A stretch of DNA of 64,000 nucleotides from Pseudomonas sp. SST3 (GCF_003325755.1 NZ_QORI02000007.1:1-64000), one strand, 5' to 3'; positions 37,673 to 48,549 are shown, counted from the first letter of the stretch. The notes: generated from the sequence alone by a model not told the origin. A program made the numbers and translations.

Positions 37673-38209
37673 ATGAGCGCCAAATCTCGTCTCCTGCTGC
37701 TCTGTGCCCTAGTCTCTCCGCTCCCCGTCCAGGCTGATGAAAAAACCGTCTACGGCCTGAATGAACATGTTGCACTGCCCGAGTTCGGCCTCGAAGTGCC
37801 CGCCAAACTCGACACCGGCGCGCAAACCGCGTCACTCAGTGCGCGCGACATCGAGCGATTCAAACGCAACGGGAAGCCTTGGGTCCGCTTCTATCTCGCT
37901 ATTGACGAGGCCCACCACCGCCCGATCGAGCTGCCCTTGCAGCGCATCAGCAAGATCAAGCGCCGGGCCGGAGACTTCGATCCGGAGGAAGAAAAGACCT
38001 ACACACCGCGCCCCGTCGTAGAGCTTGTTTTGTGTATGGGCAAGGCTAAACGCAGCATTGAAGTGAACCTCACGGACCGAAGTGCATTCCAATACCCACT
38101 TTTAATAGGTTCCGATGCGCTTACTCGCTTCGAAGCCCTGGTCGACCCAAGTCTTAAGTACGCCGCTGGCAAGCCCGGCTGCATCATCGAATCCGACGCT
38201 GACGAGTAA
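37673..38209 (+). CDS. Retropepsin-like aspartic protease, periplasmic
   Basis: A 178-residue protein with signal peptide (MSAKSRLLLLCALVSPLPVQ, cut before DEK) and the PF05618-type domain. The catalytic aspartate lies in KLDTGAQTASLSA around residue 47. ATG 37673 is preferred to 37643, since it begins with a signal peptide. It is followed at once by a membrane protein and an ATP-grasp gene. The trio is conserved in Pseudomonas and has been linked to osmotic-stress tolerance; biochemical substrates are not established. The older label ATP-dependent zinc protease appears unsupported by any zinc motif I can see. Confidence 0.85.
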   Translation: MSAKSRLLLLCALVSPLPVQADEKTVYGLNEHVALPEFGLEVPAKLDTGAQTASLSARDIERFKRNGKPWVRFYLAIDEAHHRPIELPLQRISKIKRRAGDFDPEEEKTYTPRPVVELVLCMGKAKRSIEVNLTDRSAFQYPLLIGSDALTRFEALVDPSLKYAAGKPGCIIESDADE

Positions 38210-38213
38210 TTCC

Positions 38214-39740
38214 ATGCGCGCCCTTACCCTGCATCTAAAAATTCTGATCCTTCTGCTCGTCACACTGGGCATTGCGATCACCGCGTACCAGATCTTCATT
38301 CTCGGCATTCCGATCACTGAAGATGAAACCGATGATCTGTGGAACATCGATGCCAAGGTCGAATTTCAGGCCAATCCGCGCGAGCCGGTGAAGCTGCAGA
38401 TGTATGTTCCGCCTCTGAATCAGGAATTCGTCAGCCTCAACGAAAGCTTCATATCCAACAACTACGGCGTGAGCATCAACCGTGCCGATGGCAACCGTCG
38501 GGTCACCTGGTCCGCGCGGCGCGTTAATGGCAATCAGACCCTGTACTACCGCCTGGTACTGACCCGTCGCTATAGCGGCGAACAAACCAAGGCTACCGGC
38601 CCGATATTTCGCGACAGCATTCCGGTCGAAGGCGCCGAGAAGATTGCCGCCGAAGCACTGCTCTCGCCGATCCGCCAACACTCGGCGGATGTCGAGACCT
38701 TCATCAGTGAGGCCATCAAGCGTGTCAACAATGTCGAAGACGACAACGTCAAACTGTTGCTCGGTGGTGACTCTGCGACCGCCAACAAGGCGCGCGTAAT
38801 CGAGCTGCTGCTCTCCATCGCCCACGTCCCGATGGAGCGCGTCCACACCATACGGCTATTGGCCGACATGGCGCAGACACCGGAGCTGTGGTTGCGCAGC
38901 TTCAACGGTGACAAGTGGCTGTACTTCAACCCCGAAACCGGCGAGCAGGGCCTGCCGAAAGACCGTCTGGTCTGGTGGACCGGCGACGAGCCGCTCCTGA
39001 CACTTGAAGGTGGGCGCAATCCGCAGGTGACGTTCACGCTCAACAGCAGCGAGATGAATGCCATCCGCCTAGCGAAACTGACCGACGAGAACACTGACGC
39101 CGACTTCCTCGAATATTCGTTATACGGCCTGCCGCTGCAAACTCAGCAGACCTACCAGATCATGATCATGATCCCGATCGGCGTGCTGGTGATCCTGATT
39201 CTGCGCAACCTGGGCGGGCTGCAGACGCTAGGCACCTTCACTCCCGTGCTGATTGCACTGGCCTTCCGAGAAACCCAGATCGGTTTCGGCATCATTCTGT
39301 TCACGGTCATTACGGCGCTCGGCTTATCCCTGCGTTCGTATCTGGAGCATCTCAAGCTGCAGATGCTGCCGCGCCTCTCAGTCGTGCTCACGTTCGTCGT
39401 GGTGCTGATTGCGGTGATCAGTCTGTTCAGCCACAAGCTCGGGCTCGAGCGCGGGCTGTCCGTGTCGCTGTTCCCGATGGTGATTCTGACCATGACCATC
39501 GAACGCTTGTCCATCACTTGGGAAGAGCGCGGCGGCGGCCATGCTTTCAAGGTGGCGGTCGGCACGCTGATCGCAGCGAGCCTGTCGTTCCTGTTGATGA
39601 ACATCCCGGAGCTGACCTATTTCATCTTCACCTTCCCAGCGGTGTTACTGATCATGGTGGGCTTCATGCTGGCGATGGGTCGCTACCGCGGCTACCGCCT
39701 GACCGAGCTGTTCCGTTTCAAAGCCTTTCTGAAGGATTGA
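38214..39740 (+). CDS. Inactive-transglutaminase / seven-helix membrane protein
   Basis: A 508-residue protein: N-terminal anchor helix (LKILILLLVTLGIAITAYQI), a periplasmic transglutaminase-like domain (about 30-320) and a C-terminal run of helices beginning IMIMIPIGVLVILILRNLG. The cysteine of active transglutaminases is not visible; the protein contains no obvious Cys-His-Asp triad, in keeping with the inactive transglutaminase fusion family. ATG 38214 lies 4 nt after the protease gene stop. It probably links the protease in the periplasm to the ATP-grasp protein in the cytoplasm. Confidence 0.85.
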   Translation: MRALTLHLKILILLLVTLGIAITAYQIFILGIPITEDETDDLWNIDAKVEFQANPREPVKLQMYVPPLNQEFVSLNESFISNNYGVSINRADGNRRVTWSARRVNGNQTLYYRLVLTRRYSGEQTKATGPIFRDSIPVEGAEKIAAEALLSPIRQHSADVETFISEAIKRVNNVEDDNVKLLLGGDSATANKARVIELLLSIAHVPMERVHTIRLLADMAQTPELWLRSFNGDKWLYFNPETGEQGLPKDRLVWWTGDEPLLTLEGGRNPQVTFTLNSSEMNAIRLAKLTDENTDADFLEYSLYGLPLQTQQTYQIMIMIPIGVLVILILRNLGGLQTLGTFTPVLIALAFRETQIGFGIILFTVITALGLSLRSYLEHLKLQMLPRLSVVLTFVVVLIAVISLFSHKLGLERGLSVSLFPMVILTMTIERLSITWEERGGGHAFKVAVGTLIAASLSFLLMNIPELTYFIFTFPAVLLIMVGFMLAMGRYRGYRLTELFRFKAFLKD

Positions 39741-39743
39741 GCC

Positions 39744-40727
39744 ATGTTCGGTCTAATCAAGACATGGAAGGCCCTGGAAGCCAAGGGCATCATGGGTATC
39801 AACCGCCGCAACGCGGACTATGTACTCAAATACAACAAGCGCAACCTGTACCCGATCGTTGATGACAAGATCATCACCAAGCTGCGCGCCATTGAAGCCG
39901 GGATCGATGTCCCGGAGATGTACGGCGTCATCGAGACCGAACGGGATATCGAAAAGCTATCGGAGATCGTCAAGGATCACGTTGATTTCGTGGTTAAGCC
40001 AGCCCAGGGCGCGGGCGGCGATGGCATTTTGGTCATCGCTGATCGTTTCGAGGGCCGCTACCGGACCGTGTCCGGAAAGATCATCACGCACGACGAGATC
40101 GAGCATCAGATCTCGAACATCCTCACCGGGCTTTACTCGCTCGGTGGTCACCGCGATCGTGCACTGATTGAATACCGCGTCACGCCGGACCCGATCTTCA
40201 AGAGCATCAGTTACGAAGGCGTCCCGGACATCCGTATCATCGTCCTCATGGGCTACCCGGTAATGGCGATGCTCCGGCTGCCAACACGGCAGTCCGGCGG
40301 CAAGGCCAACCTCCACCAAGGCGCGATCGGCGTCGGCGTGGATCTCGCGACGGGTATCACGCTGCGCGGCACCTGGCTGAACAACAAAATATCCAAACAC
40401 CCGGACACCACCAACGCAGTGGATGGGGTGCAGCTGCCGAACTGGGACGGATTCATGAAGCTCGCCGCTGGCTGCTATGAGCTTTGCGGGCTGGGCTATA
40501 TCGGCGTCGATATGGTGCTGGACCAGGATAAGGGACCGCTGATTCTCGAGCTCAATGCACGCCCCGGTCTCAACATCCAGATCGCCAATGACTGTGGCCT
40601 GACCCACCGCGCACACGCCGTGGAGAACCGGATCGAGGAACTTAAGAAAAAGGGTATCCAGGAGACGGCTGAAGAACGGGTGCGATTCGCCCAGGAGCTT
40701 TTCGGCCATATACCGACCCACGCGTGA
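39744..40727 (+). CDS. ATP-grasp ligase, alpha-L-glutamate ligase-like
   Basis: A 327-residue cytoplasmic ATP-grasp enzyme related to RimK. Visible motifs: FVVKPAQGAGGDGILVI (nucleotide-binding lysine), MVLDQDKGPLILELNARPGL (metal-binding Glu/Asn) and the IVLMGYPVMAMLRLPT strand. It would join an amino acid or glutamate to an unknown acceptor. Starts 4 nt after the membrane-protein gene, so the trio is an operon. Acceptor unknown. Confidence 0.88.
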   Translation: MFGLIKTWKALEAKGIMGINRRNADYVLKYNKRNLYPIVDDKIITKLRAIEAGIDVPEMYGVIETERDIEKLSEIVKDHVDFVVKPAQGAGGDGILVIADRFEGRYRTVSGKIITHDEIEHQISNILTGLYSLGGHRDRALIEYRVTPDPIFKSISYEGVPDIRIIVLMGYPVMAMLRLPTRQSGGKANLHQGAIGVGVDLATGITLRGTWLNNKISKHPDTTNAVDGVQLPNWDGFMKLAAGCYELCGLGYIGVDMVLDQDKGPLILELNARPGLNIQIANDCGLTHRAHAVENRIEELKKKGIQETAEERVRFAQELFGHIPTHA

Positions 40728-40774
40728 CCCAAGGCCCGGCCGAACAGCTGGGCCAGTCTTGGACCTATCCTCGA

Positions 40775-42130
40775 ATGCCTCTCTGCACGGTACATCCGCT
40801 TCCCTATCAGCCCGATCCAGCCCACCGGTTCGAGCGCATTCGCCATGCACCCGGAGCGGTATTGCTCGACTCCGGCCGCCCGGTCGCTGAACGCGGGCGT
40901 TACGACCTGTTGAGCGCCTGGCCGATTCAGACGCTGGAGCCAGGCCTAACAGAAGCCGGCATCAGTTTCTTCACGCGCCTTCGTAGCGCGCTGCAAGCCC
41001 TCGGCGAGGCAGGACTTCCGAAAAACCTTGAATTGCCTTTCGCCGGTGGTCTGCTGGGCTTTCTTGGCTACGATTTCGGCTCGCGGCTCGAACGGCTCCC
41101 TACCGCCGCTGCGCAGGACCTGGAGCTACCGCCGGCACGATTCGGTCTGTATGCCTGGGCATTGATAAGCGACCACCAGCGCCAGACCGCTCAACTGGTT
41201 TTTCATCCGAAGCTAGGCAGTGAAGACCGGGTCCGCCTGGTCGAATTGTTCCAGTCGGACTATCAGCCTGAGCACACATCGTTCAGCCTTGAATCACCGT
41301 TCACGCCCGATCTGCAGCGCTCCGAGTACCAGAGCGCCGTCGAGCACATTCAGCGCTATATCCAGGCTGGTGATTGTTATCAGGTGAACTTCGCGCAACG
41401 CTTCCGCGCCCCGTGCTCGGGCGATCCATGGCAAGCCTATCGAGCCCTGCGCGCCGCATGCCCGACACCTTACTCAGGTTTCATGACCATCAAGGGCGGC
41501 GCCATCGTCAGCCTGTCCCCGGAGCGCTTCCTGCGTCTTAGCAACGGGACCGTCGACACGCGTCCGATCAAAGGCACACGCCCTCGTCGGGACGAACCAC
41601 AAGCCGATCTGGCCGAGGCCCAGGCGCTATTGGCCAGCACGAAGGATCGCGCGGAGAACCTAATGATCGTCGACCTACTACGCAACGATCTCGGCCGAAG
41701 CTGCGAGATCGGCAGCGTCAGGGTGCCGGAACTGTTCTCGCTGGAGAGCTATCCGAATGTGCACCATCTAGTGAGCAGCGTCAGTGGCACGCTGGCCGCA
41801 GGCAAGGACGCACTGGATCTTCTGGCGGGCAGCTTCCCTGGCGGATCGATAACCGGCGCGCCGAAGATCCGCGCCATGCAGGTGATCGATGAGCTGGAAC
41901 CCACCCGCCGTTCAATCTACTGCGGCTCGTTGCTCTATCTGGACGTACGAGGTGAGATGGACAGTTCCATAGCCATCCGCACGCTGCTGATTCAAGATGA
42001 TCAGGCCACCTGCTGGGGCGGTGGAGGGATAGTCGCGGATTCCGACTGGCAGGCTGAATATCAGGAAACCTTCGACAAGGTGAAGGTGCTGATGGAGACG
42101 CTGGAAAGGCTGGCAACTGGAAGCACCTGA
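40775..42130 (+). CDS. pabB: Aminodeoxychorismate synthase component I
   Basis: Makes 4-amino-4-deoxychorismate from chorismate and ammonia in folate synthesis, with PabA supplying ammonia. The 451-residue protein shows the chorismate-utilising domain: PYSGFMTIKGGAIVSLSPER, RPIKGTRPR (active-site Lys of PabB-type enzymes), GGSITGAPKIRAMQVIDELE and GGGIVADSDWQAEYQE. ATG 40775 (MPLCTVHPLPYQPDP) matches the family; a GTG at 40724 overlapping the previous stop is the alternative. Downstream of the ATP-grasp gene. Confidence 0.93.
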   Translation: MPLCTVHPLPYQPDPAHRFERIRHAPGAVLLDSGRPVAERGRYDLLSAWPIQTLEPGLTEAGISFFTRLRSALQALGEAGLPKNLELPFAGGLLGFLGYDFGSRLERLPTAAAQDLELPPARFGLYAWALISDHQRQTAQLVFHPKLGSEDRVRLVELFQSDYQPEHTSFSLESPFTPDLQRSEYQSAVEHIQRYIQAGDCYQVNFAQRFRAPCSGDPWQAYRALRAACPTPYSGFMTIKGGAIVSLSPERFLRLSNGTVDTRPIKGTRPRRDEPQADLAEAQALLASTKDRAENLMIVDLLRNDLGRSCEIGSVRVPELFSLESYPNVHHLVSSVSGTLAAGKDALDLLAGSFPGGSITGAPKIRAMQVIDELEPTRRSIYCGSLLYLDVRGEMDSSIAIRTLLIQDDQATCWGGGGIVADSDWQAEYQETFDKVKVLMETLERLATGST

Positions 42131-42187
42131 CCTACGCCGCATGGGTTGATGGCGCCTTGTATACAGCCACAGCATCCCTACTGCGTC

Positions 42188-42214
42188 ATGGTGGATCGAT
42201 AAAGCGATCCACCA
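42188..42214. repeat. Perfect 11-bp inverted repeat between pabB and thrH
   Basis: ATGGTGGATCG-N5-CGATCCACCAT between convergent genes. No T-run follows on the plus strand (AAGTGTTCC), so terminator function is uncertain. Confidence 0.55.
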
Positions 42215-42243
42215 TAAGTGTTCCAAGTGGTTTTCGGGTGATA

Positions 42244-42861
42244 TTAAAGCTCGAGTTTGCGATTCGATGCCTTGAGAAATTCTTGCTTGAGCTCCGCGAA
42301 CGTGTGCACCGCCGGGAACTGCGGGAATTCGCGAATGACGTTATCCGGCGCGTGGAAGAGAATGCCGGCATGCGCCTCGGAGAGCATGGTTGTGTCGTTA
42401 TACGAATCGCCGGCGGCAATGACCCGATAGTACAGGCTCTTGAGCGCGATCACCGACTGCCGCTTGGGATCCTTCTGCCGTAGCTCGTAGTTGACGACGC
42501 GTCCTGACTCATCAGTGATCAGGCGATGGCAAAGCAGCGTCGGGAAGCCCAGCTGACGCATCAACGGTTGCGAAAACTCATAGAAGGTATCCGACAGGAT
42601 GACGACCTGAAAACGCTCACGCAGCCAGTCGACGAACTCGACAGCACCGTCGAGTGGCTTCAGTGTGGCTATGACCGCCTGAATATCCGACAGCTTCAGC
42701 CCATGCTCGTCGAGAATGCGCAGGCGCTGCTTCATCAACACATCGTAATCAGGAATGTCCCGCGTTGTCGCCCGGAGTGATTCGATTCCGGTGGCCTCGG
42801 CAAAGGCGATCCAGATTTCCGGAACCAGCACACCCTCCAGGTCTAGACAGGCTATTTCCAC
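42244..42861 (-). CDS. thrH: Phosphoserine phosphatase / homoserine phosphotransferase
   Basis: A 205-residue HAD-family enzyme that dephosphorylates phosphoserine and can transfer the phosphate to homoserine. Motif I is DLEG (Asp7, Glu9; the family has DxE in place of DxD), motif II ILSDTFYEF, motif IV GDSYNDTTML. The start is GTG 42861 after GAGGAG, giving the length expected for ThrH. Divergent from cysH. Confidence 0.95.
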   Translation of the reverse strand: MEIACLDLEGVLVPEIWIAFAEATGIESLRATTRDIPDYDVLMKQRLRILDEHGLKLSDIQAVIATLKPLDGAVEFVDWLRERFQVVILSDTFYEFSQPLMRQLGFPTLLCHRLITDESGRVVNYELRQKDPKRQSVIALKSLYYRVIAAGDSYNDTTMLSEAHAGILFHAPDNVIREFPQFPAVHTFAELKQEFLKASNRKLEL

Positions 42862-43046
42862 GGGCCACTCCTCAAAGCAGAAAAATTGAAGCGGCACTCT
42901 AACGGCAAGGGCTGAGTGACGCAACGCGACGCCTTATGCATTAAAGTTAGGCTTGGACGGCTCAACGTTATTTAGTGTCATAAAACCTATTTGATAACAT
43001 CCGCGGCCAGCAGAGCGCGCCCAGCGCCAACCAAGGAAGCCGCCTG

Positions 43047-43781
43047 ATGAGCCAAACAATTGATGTAGCCGAGCTAGCAGCCGCCTATGCCGGCAGATCT
43101 CCGCAAGACATACTCAAGCTTGCCTTCGACCTGTTCGGCGACGATCTGTGGATCTCGTTTAGCGGCGCTGAGGACGTCGTGCTAGTAGACATGGCCTGGA
43201 AACTGAACAAGAACGTAAAGGTTTTCAGCCTCGATACTGGTCGGCTGCACAGCGAAACCTATCGCTTTATCGAGCAAGTCCGTGAGCACTACGGTATTCC
43301 TATCGAGATCATGACCCCGGACCCGGCCCTGCTGCAGCCGATGGTCAACGAGAAAGGACTGTTCAGTTTCTACCGCGACGGCCACGGCGAATGCTGCGGC
43401 ATTCGCAAGATCGAGCCTCTGCGACGCAAGCTATCGGGCGTCCGCGCCTGGGCCACCGGTCAGCGCCGGGACCAGAGCCCTGGCACGCGCAGCCAGGTGT
43501 CGGTGCTGGAAATCGACAGTGCCTTCTCGACGGCGGAGCACACGCTGTATAAGTTCAACCCGTTGGCGCAGATGACCAGCGAGGAAGTCTGGGGCTATAT
43601 CCGCATGCTGGAGTTGCCGTATAACAGCCTGCACGAGCGTGGATTCATCAGCATCGGTTGCGAGCCGTGCACACGCCCGGTATTGCCGAACCAGCACGAG
43701 CGCGAGGGTCGTTGGTGGTGGGAAGAATCCACACAAAAAGAGTGCGGCCTTCATGCCGGCAACCTGATCGCAAAAACTTAA
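43047..43781 (+). CDS. cysH: Adenylylsulfate (APS) reductase, iron-sulfur type
   Basis: Reduces APS to sulfite in assimilatory sulfur metabolism, in the cytosol. The [4Fe-4S] ligands unique to APS reductases are Cys116-Cys117 and Cys205-Cys208, and the catalytic cysteine is Cys233 in KECGLH. Nucleotide-binding motif [13 protein letters not shown] near residue 37. Length 244. ATG 43047 follows AAGGAAG. Convergent with cysB, the regulator of this pathway. Confidence 0.97.
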   Translation: MSQTIDVAELAAAYAGRSPQDILKLAFDLFGDDLWISFSGAEDVVLVDMAWKLNKNVKVFSLDTGRLHSETYRFIEQVREHYGIPIEIMTPDPALLQPMVNEKGLFSFYRDGHGECCGIRKIEPLRRKLSGVRAWATGQRRDQSPGTRSQVSVLEIDSAFSTAEHTLYKFNPLAQMTSEEVWGYIRMLELPYNSLHERGFISIGCEPCTRPVLPNQHEREGRWWWEESTQKECGLHAGNLIAKT

Positions 43782-43919
43782 GCTGCTTCGCTTAAACGAT
43801 TCTGGGTGCCGGTTCTACTGCATTGGCGCCCAGAAAGATCAAGCGGCCATCGGGGCTGGGGCTTGCTTCGATAGGCTATTCGAGCGACGTCAGACACACC
43901 ACAGCGACTGCCAAGCCGA

Positions 43920-45224
<1,305 letters not shown>

Positions 45225-46178
45225 CTAGCGATCCGCACGCGCCGAAATAAAACGCAAGGCCTGGTAAAGCGCCTCGGTCTTCGGCATAGCGAACCCGGCT
45301 GCTGCTGCCGCAGCCAGCGGAGCGGCATAGATTGCATCAAGCTCCAGCGGGCGCCCGTGTGCGTGATCGTGGTACATGCTTGGCAGGTAATTGGGCATGA
45401 GATCCGTCGCCTTCATCATCCGGTCCACCAGCATTTCCGGAACTGGGTAGCCACATGCCGCCGACGCCCCACAGGTTTCCAACATGATCGATCTTACCAG
45501 CGCCCGGCTGTCCGGATTCGACATCAAGGGTGCTGTGCCTGCGTCCAGCAGCACCGAAAGACCGTTGTAGGGCATGTTCCAGACCAACTTCTGCCAGCGT
45601 GCCTGAGCCAGGTTGGCGGCTGCACTGGAATCGACACCCGCCGCCCGGAACATCACCACGCCCGCTTCAACCAGGGCCTGTTGTTGCTCTTGGGTTTCTG
45701 CCGGCCCCGAGTGATAACCGAGGTTGACCCCGCCAAGTGCCTGATGCTCGACGACGCCCAGAGCCGAGCGGTGTGCACAGATGAAGCAGAGGCCTCCCAT
45801 CAGGTGGATATTGCCCGGCAAAACCTGACGTAGGTCCTCCTCGATTCCCAGACCGTTCTGCAACACCACGACCTTGGCATCGTCCCCCGCTGCCTCCACG
45901 ATCAGCGGAGCCAGCTCTGGATTGCTGGTGCTTTTCGCGCCGACCAACAGCCAATCGCACTTGGGCATGTCGTTGGCGCTGCGGTAGGCCTGCACCGCAT
46001 CCAGATGCAACGCGCCATGCACCGCGCTGTTTACCTGCAGCCCGTTCTGCCTGACTACGTCATATTCGCTGCGCAGCAGAAAGTGCACGTCATAGCCGGC
46101 TCGGGCGAGCATCACACCGTAGAAGCCGCCAATGGCGCCAGTTCCGATAATTCCGATTCGAGGTTTAAGAGCGGTCAT
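45225..46178 (-). CDS. Ketopantoate reductase family protein
   Basis: A 317-residue NADP-dependent 2-dehydropantoate 2-reductase-like protein. N-terminal Rossmann motif GIIGTGAIGGFYG (about residues 8-20); substrate region KLVWNMPYNGLSVLLDA with the catalytic lysine, and a C-terminal MYHDHAHGRPLELDAI. Pseudomonas genomes usually have more than one PanE homologue, so a role in pantothenate synthesis is possible but unproven. ATG 46178 follows CTGGAG. Confidence 0.85.
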   Translation of the reverse strand: MTALKPRIGIIGTGAIGGFYGVMLARAGYDVHFLLRSEYDVVRQNGLQVNSAVHGALHLDAVQAYRSANDMPKCDWLLVGAKSTSNPELAPLIVEAAGDDAKVVVLQNGLGIEEDLRQVLPGNIHLMGGLCFICAHRSALGVVEHQALGGVNLGYHSGPAETQEQQQALVEAGVVMFRAAGVDSSAAANLAQARWQKLVWNMPYNGLSVLLDAGTAPLMSNPDSRALVRSIMLETCGASAACGYPVPEMLVDRMMKATDLMPNYLPSMYHDHAHGRPLELDAIYAAPLAAAAAAGFAMPKTEALYQALRFISARADR

Positions 46179-46451
46179 GCAGGACTCCAGCAACAGGTCA
46201 TTGGAACGCGGATTTAGCGATCAAATTCCCACCTTATCAGCGTCCCGAAGCAGAGCCCAGCCGCTGTGATTCGGTTGCTTTCGGAGCGCGTACCGATATT
46301 GAACACAGCGAGGCGCCTGTCCGGCCTCAAGAACATTGTCGAGGCGACGCAATACGCGATAAGGTTCCGCTTCCCCGCTGCGCCCTCAAGCCCTGCTCCG
46401 CCGCACCGGGATTCGCTGGCGGACGGCACCCGTGACCCTGATGAGAACACG

Positions 46452-47528
46452 ATGGCTGATTTACCGATCGATGACCTTAACGTTTCCTCCAACGAGACAC
46501 TTATCACGCCGGAACAGTTGAAGCGTGAAATACCGCTGACCTCCTCCGCGCTGAAAACCGTCTCCGAAGGACGCCAGGTGATACGCAACATTCTCGACGG
46601 CAAGGATCATCGCCTGTTCGTCGTGATAGGCCCCTGCTCGATCCACGACCTCAAGGCTGCGCATGAATATGCCGAGCGCCTCAAGGTACTGGCCGAAAAA
46701 GTATCGGACAGTCTGTTTCTGGTCATGCGGGTGTACTTCGAGAAGCCACGCACAACCGTTGGCTGGAAGGGCCTGATCAACGATCCATACATGGATGACT
46801 CGTTCAAGATTCAGGACGGCCTGCACATCGGCCGTCAACTGCTGCTCGACCTCGCCGAGATGGGCCTGCCGACTGCAACCGAAGCACTTGACCCGATATC
46901 ACCGCAGTACTTGCAGGACTTGATCAGCTGGTCGGCCATCGGCGCACGCACCACCGAATCCCAGACACATCGCGAGATGGCGTCGGGCCTGTCGTCTGCA
47001 GTGGGATTCAAGAACGGCACCGATGGAAGTCTGACCGTTGCGATCAATGCGCTGCAGTCCGTTTCCAGCCCGCATCGCTTCCTCGGTATCAACCAAGCGG
47101 GCGGAGTCTCCATCGTCACCACCAAGGGCAATGCCTATGGCCACGTTGTGCTGCGTGGCGGCAATGGGAAGCCCAACTACGATTCGGTCAGCGTGGCGGT
47201 GTGCGAGCAGGAATTGAACAAGGCTGGCATCACGCCGAACATCATGGTCGATTGCAGCCACGCCAACTCCAACAAGGATCCGGCCCTGCAGCCACTGGTA
47301 ATGGACAACGTGGCCAACCAGATCCTCGAGGGCAACAATTCGATCGTCGGGCTGATGGTGGAAAGCCACCTGGGCTGGGGCAGCCAGTCGATTCCGAAAG
47401 ATCTGGCAGACCTGAAATACGGCGTGTCTATCACAGACGCCTGTATCGATTGGGACGCCACCGAGAAAGCCATCCTCGGCATGCATGGAAAACTGAGGGA
47501 GGTACTGCCCAAACGCGCTCGCGGCTAG
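46452..47528 (+). CDS. 3-deoxy-7-phosphoheptulonate (DAHP) synthase
   Basis: First enzyme of the shikimate pathway, condensing PEP and erythrose-4-phosphate. A 358-residue type I enzyme (AroF/G/H type). PEP and metal ligands lie in IGPCSIHD, RVYFEKPRTTVGWKG, MVDCSHANSNKDP. ATG 46452 (MADLPIDDLNVSS) is chosen over the longer frame from 46266, which is alien to the family. The feedback ligand (Phe, Tyr or Trp) cannot be told by eye. Confidence 0.93.
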   Translation: MADLPIDDLNVSSNETLITPEQLKREIPLTSSALKTVSEGRQVIRNILDGKDHRLFVVIGPCSIHDLKAAHEYAERLKVLAEKVSDSLFLVMRVYFEKPRTTVGWKGLINDPYMDDSFKIQDGLHIGRQLLLDLAEMGLPTATEALDPISPQYLQDLISWSAIGARTTESQTHREMASGLSSAVGFKNGTDGSLTVAINALQSVSSPHRFLGINQAGGVSIVTTKGNAYGHVVLRGGNGKPNYDSVSVAVCEQELNKAGITPNIMVDCSHANSNKDPALQPLVMDNVANQILEGNNSIVGLMVESHLGWGSQSIPKDLADLKYGVSITDACIDWDATEKAILGMHGKLREVLPKRARG

Positions 47529-47548
47529 CGGTGGGCTGAACAGACGAG

Positions 47549-47576
47549 AACGCCGGTTACCGGCGTTTTTCTTTTT
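47549..47576 (+). terminator. DAHP synthase gene terminator
   Basis: AACGCCGG-TTA-CCGGCGTTTTTCTTTTT, 20 nt after the stop. The 3' end of the opposite GNAT gene reaches 47575, so the terminator's T-tract abuts it. Confidence 0.85.
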
Positions 47577-47865
47577 ACTCGCCGTCAATGTCGCCCGCTG
47601 GGTTGCCCTGCCGTTCGATATACCACTCGACATAGGAACAGGACGGAATCACCGTATAGCCCTCGCGCGCGGCGTAATCCAGCGCATGCTGAGCCAGCAC
47701 GGCGGCGACACCGCGACCGCGCAACGCATCGGGCACGAAGGTCCGATAGAAATCCAGGGTCTGCTTGCCAAGGTCTACATAAGCCAGATAGGCGCGATAG
47801 CCATCCACGATCGTCTCGAACTGATGGCCCGCTCGATCATGGTTGATGGTTAGCTTGTCGGTCAT
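47575..47865 (-). CDS. GNAT-family N-acetyltransferase (short, CG-type)
   Basis: A 96-residue small GNAT of the PF14542 type with core AYVDLGKQTLDFYRTFVPDA and acetyl-CoA motif ALRGRGVAAVLAQHALDYA, then the YTVIPSCSYVEWYIERQ block. ATG 47865 follows AGGAGG; the longer frame from 47970 is not family-like. Substrate unknown. Confidence 0.85.
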   Translation of the reverse strand: MTDKLTINHDRAGHQFETIVDGYRAYLAYVDLGKQTLDFYRTFVPDALRGRGVAAVLAQHALDYAAREGYTVIPSCSYVEWYIERQGNPAGDIDGE

Positions 47866-48282
47866 CTCGCCTCCTCTGCAGGCTTGCCCTGCCTTTGACT
47901 TGGAGGGCCTATGCGGAGCCCGCACATTCCCATTTTTTCTTGTTAGTTGGACGATGCATGCTACCGCCATGTAAGACTCCGCTTCAATTGCTTAAAAGTT
48001 GGTGATGCTAGCGCTGGGCAATCGATACATTGACCGCTTGCAAACGCTTCGCAAAGTGCAACTTTTCAAGCTTTCCGCCGGTCCATGTAACGAGTGCAGC
48101 GGCTTGCTCTGATTGTTTTTCAATCAGCTTGTCCAGTCGCAGCCATGAAACGAATGAGGCTGCAGAAAAATTGTGGTAGCGGCTGCTTGCCTCAGTTTAC
48201 TTAGCGCAACTTATCGGTAGTATGTGCGCGCCAACTTTCCATAACGGAAGTTGCCATGGATTTCATCCTTAAGGGGAACAAG
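47866..48282. other. Upstream region of oprI, with small inverted repeats
   Basis: About 400 bp without a gene. CTGATTG-TTTTT-CAATCAG lies at 48110-48128 and GCAGCC...GGCTGC near 48136-48160. These may belong to the oprI control region, or be a terminator for the GNAT-side transcription. The oprI promoter should be in the last 100 bp. Confidence 0.5.
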
Positions 48283-48537
48283 ATGAACAACGTTCTGAAA
48301 TTTTCTGCTCTGGCTTTCGCCGCAGTTCTGGCTACTGGTTGCAGCAACAGCATGACCAAGGAAAGCGAAGCCCGCCTGACTGCGACCGAAGACTCCGCCG
48401 CCCGTGCTCAGGCACGCGCCGACGAAGCCTACAGCAAGGCCGACGAGGCTCTGCAGGCTGCTCAGAAGGCTCAGCAAACTGCTGACGAAGCCAACGAGCG
48501 CGCACTGCGTATGCTGGAACGCGCCAGCCGCAAGTAA
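48283..48537 (+). CDS. oprI: Major outer membrane lipoprotein I
   Basis: An 84-residue abundant murein lipoprotein. Lipobox LATG-C with the acylated Cys20, followed by a heptad-repeat alpha-helix ([20 protein letters not shown]) and C-terminal Arg-Lys, the lysine which can be linked to peptidoglycan. ATG 48283 follows AAGGGG; an in-frame upstream ATG at 48256 would spoil the signal peptide. A strong terminator follows. The adjacent L,D-transpeptidase gene is a plausible partner for lipoprotein attachment. Confidence 0.97.
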   Translation: MNNVLKFSALAFAAVLATGCSNSMTKESEARLTATEDSAARAQARADEAYSKADEALQAAQKAQQTADEANERALRMLERASRK

Positions 48538-48549
48538 GCTTCAGGCGAT

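Noticed and set aside
39957..40850. 297-codon open frame antisense to the ATP-grasp gene and pabB
   Set aside because: Overlaps two well-supported genes and shows no family pattern.
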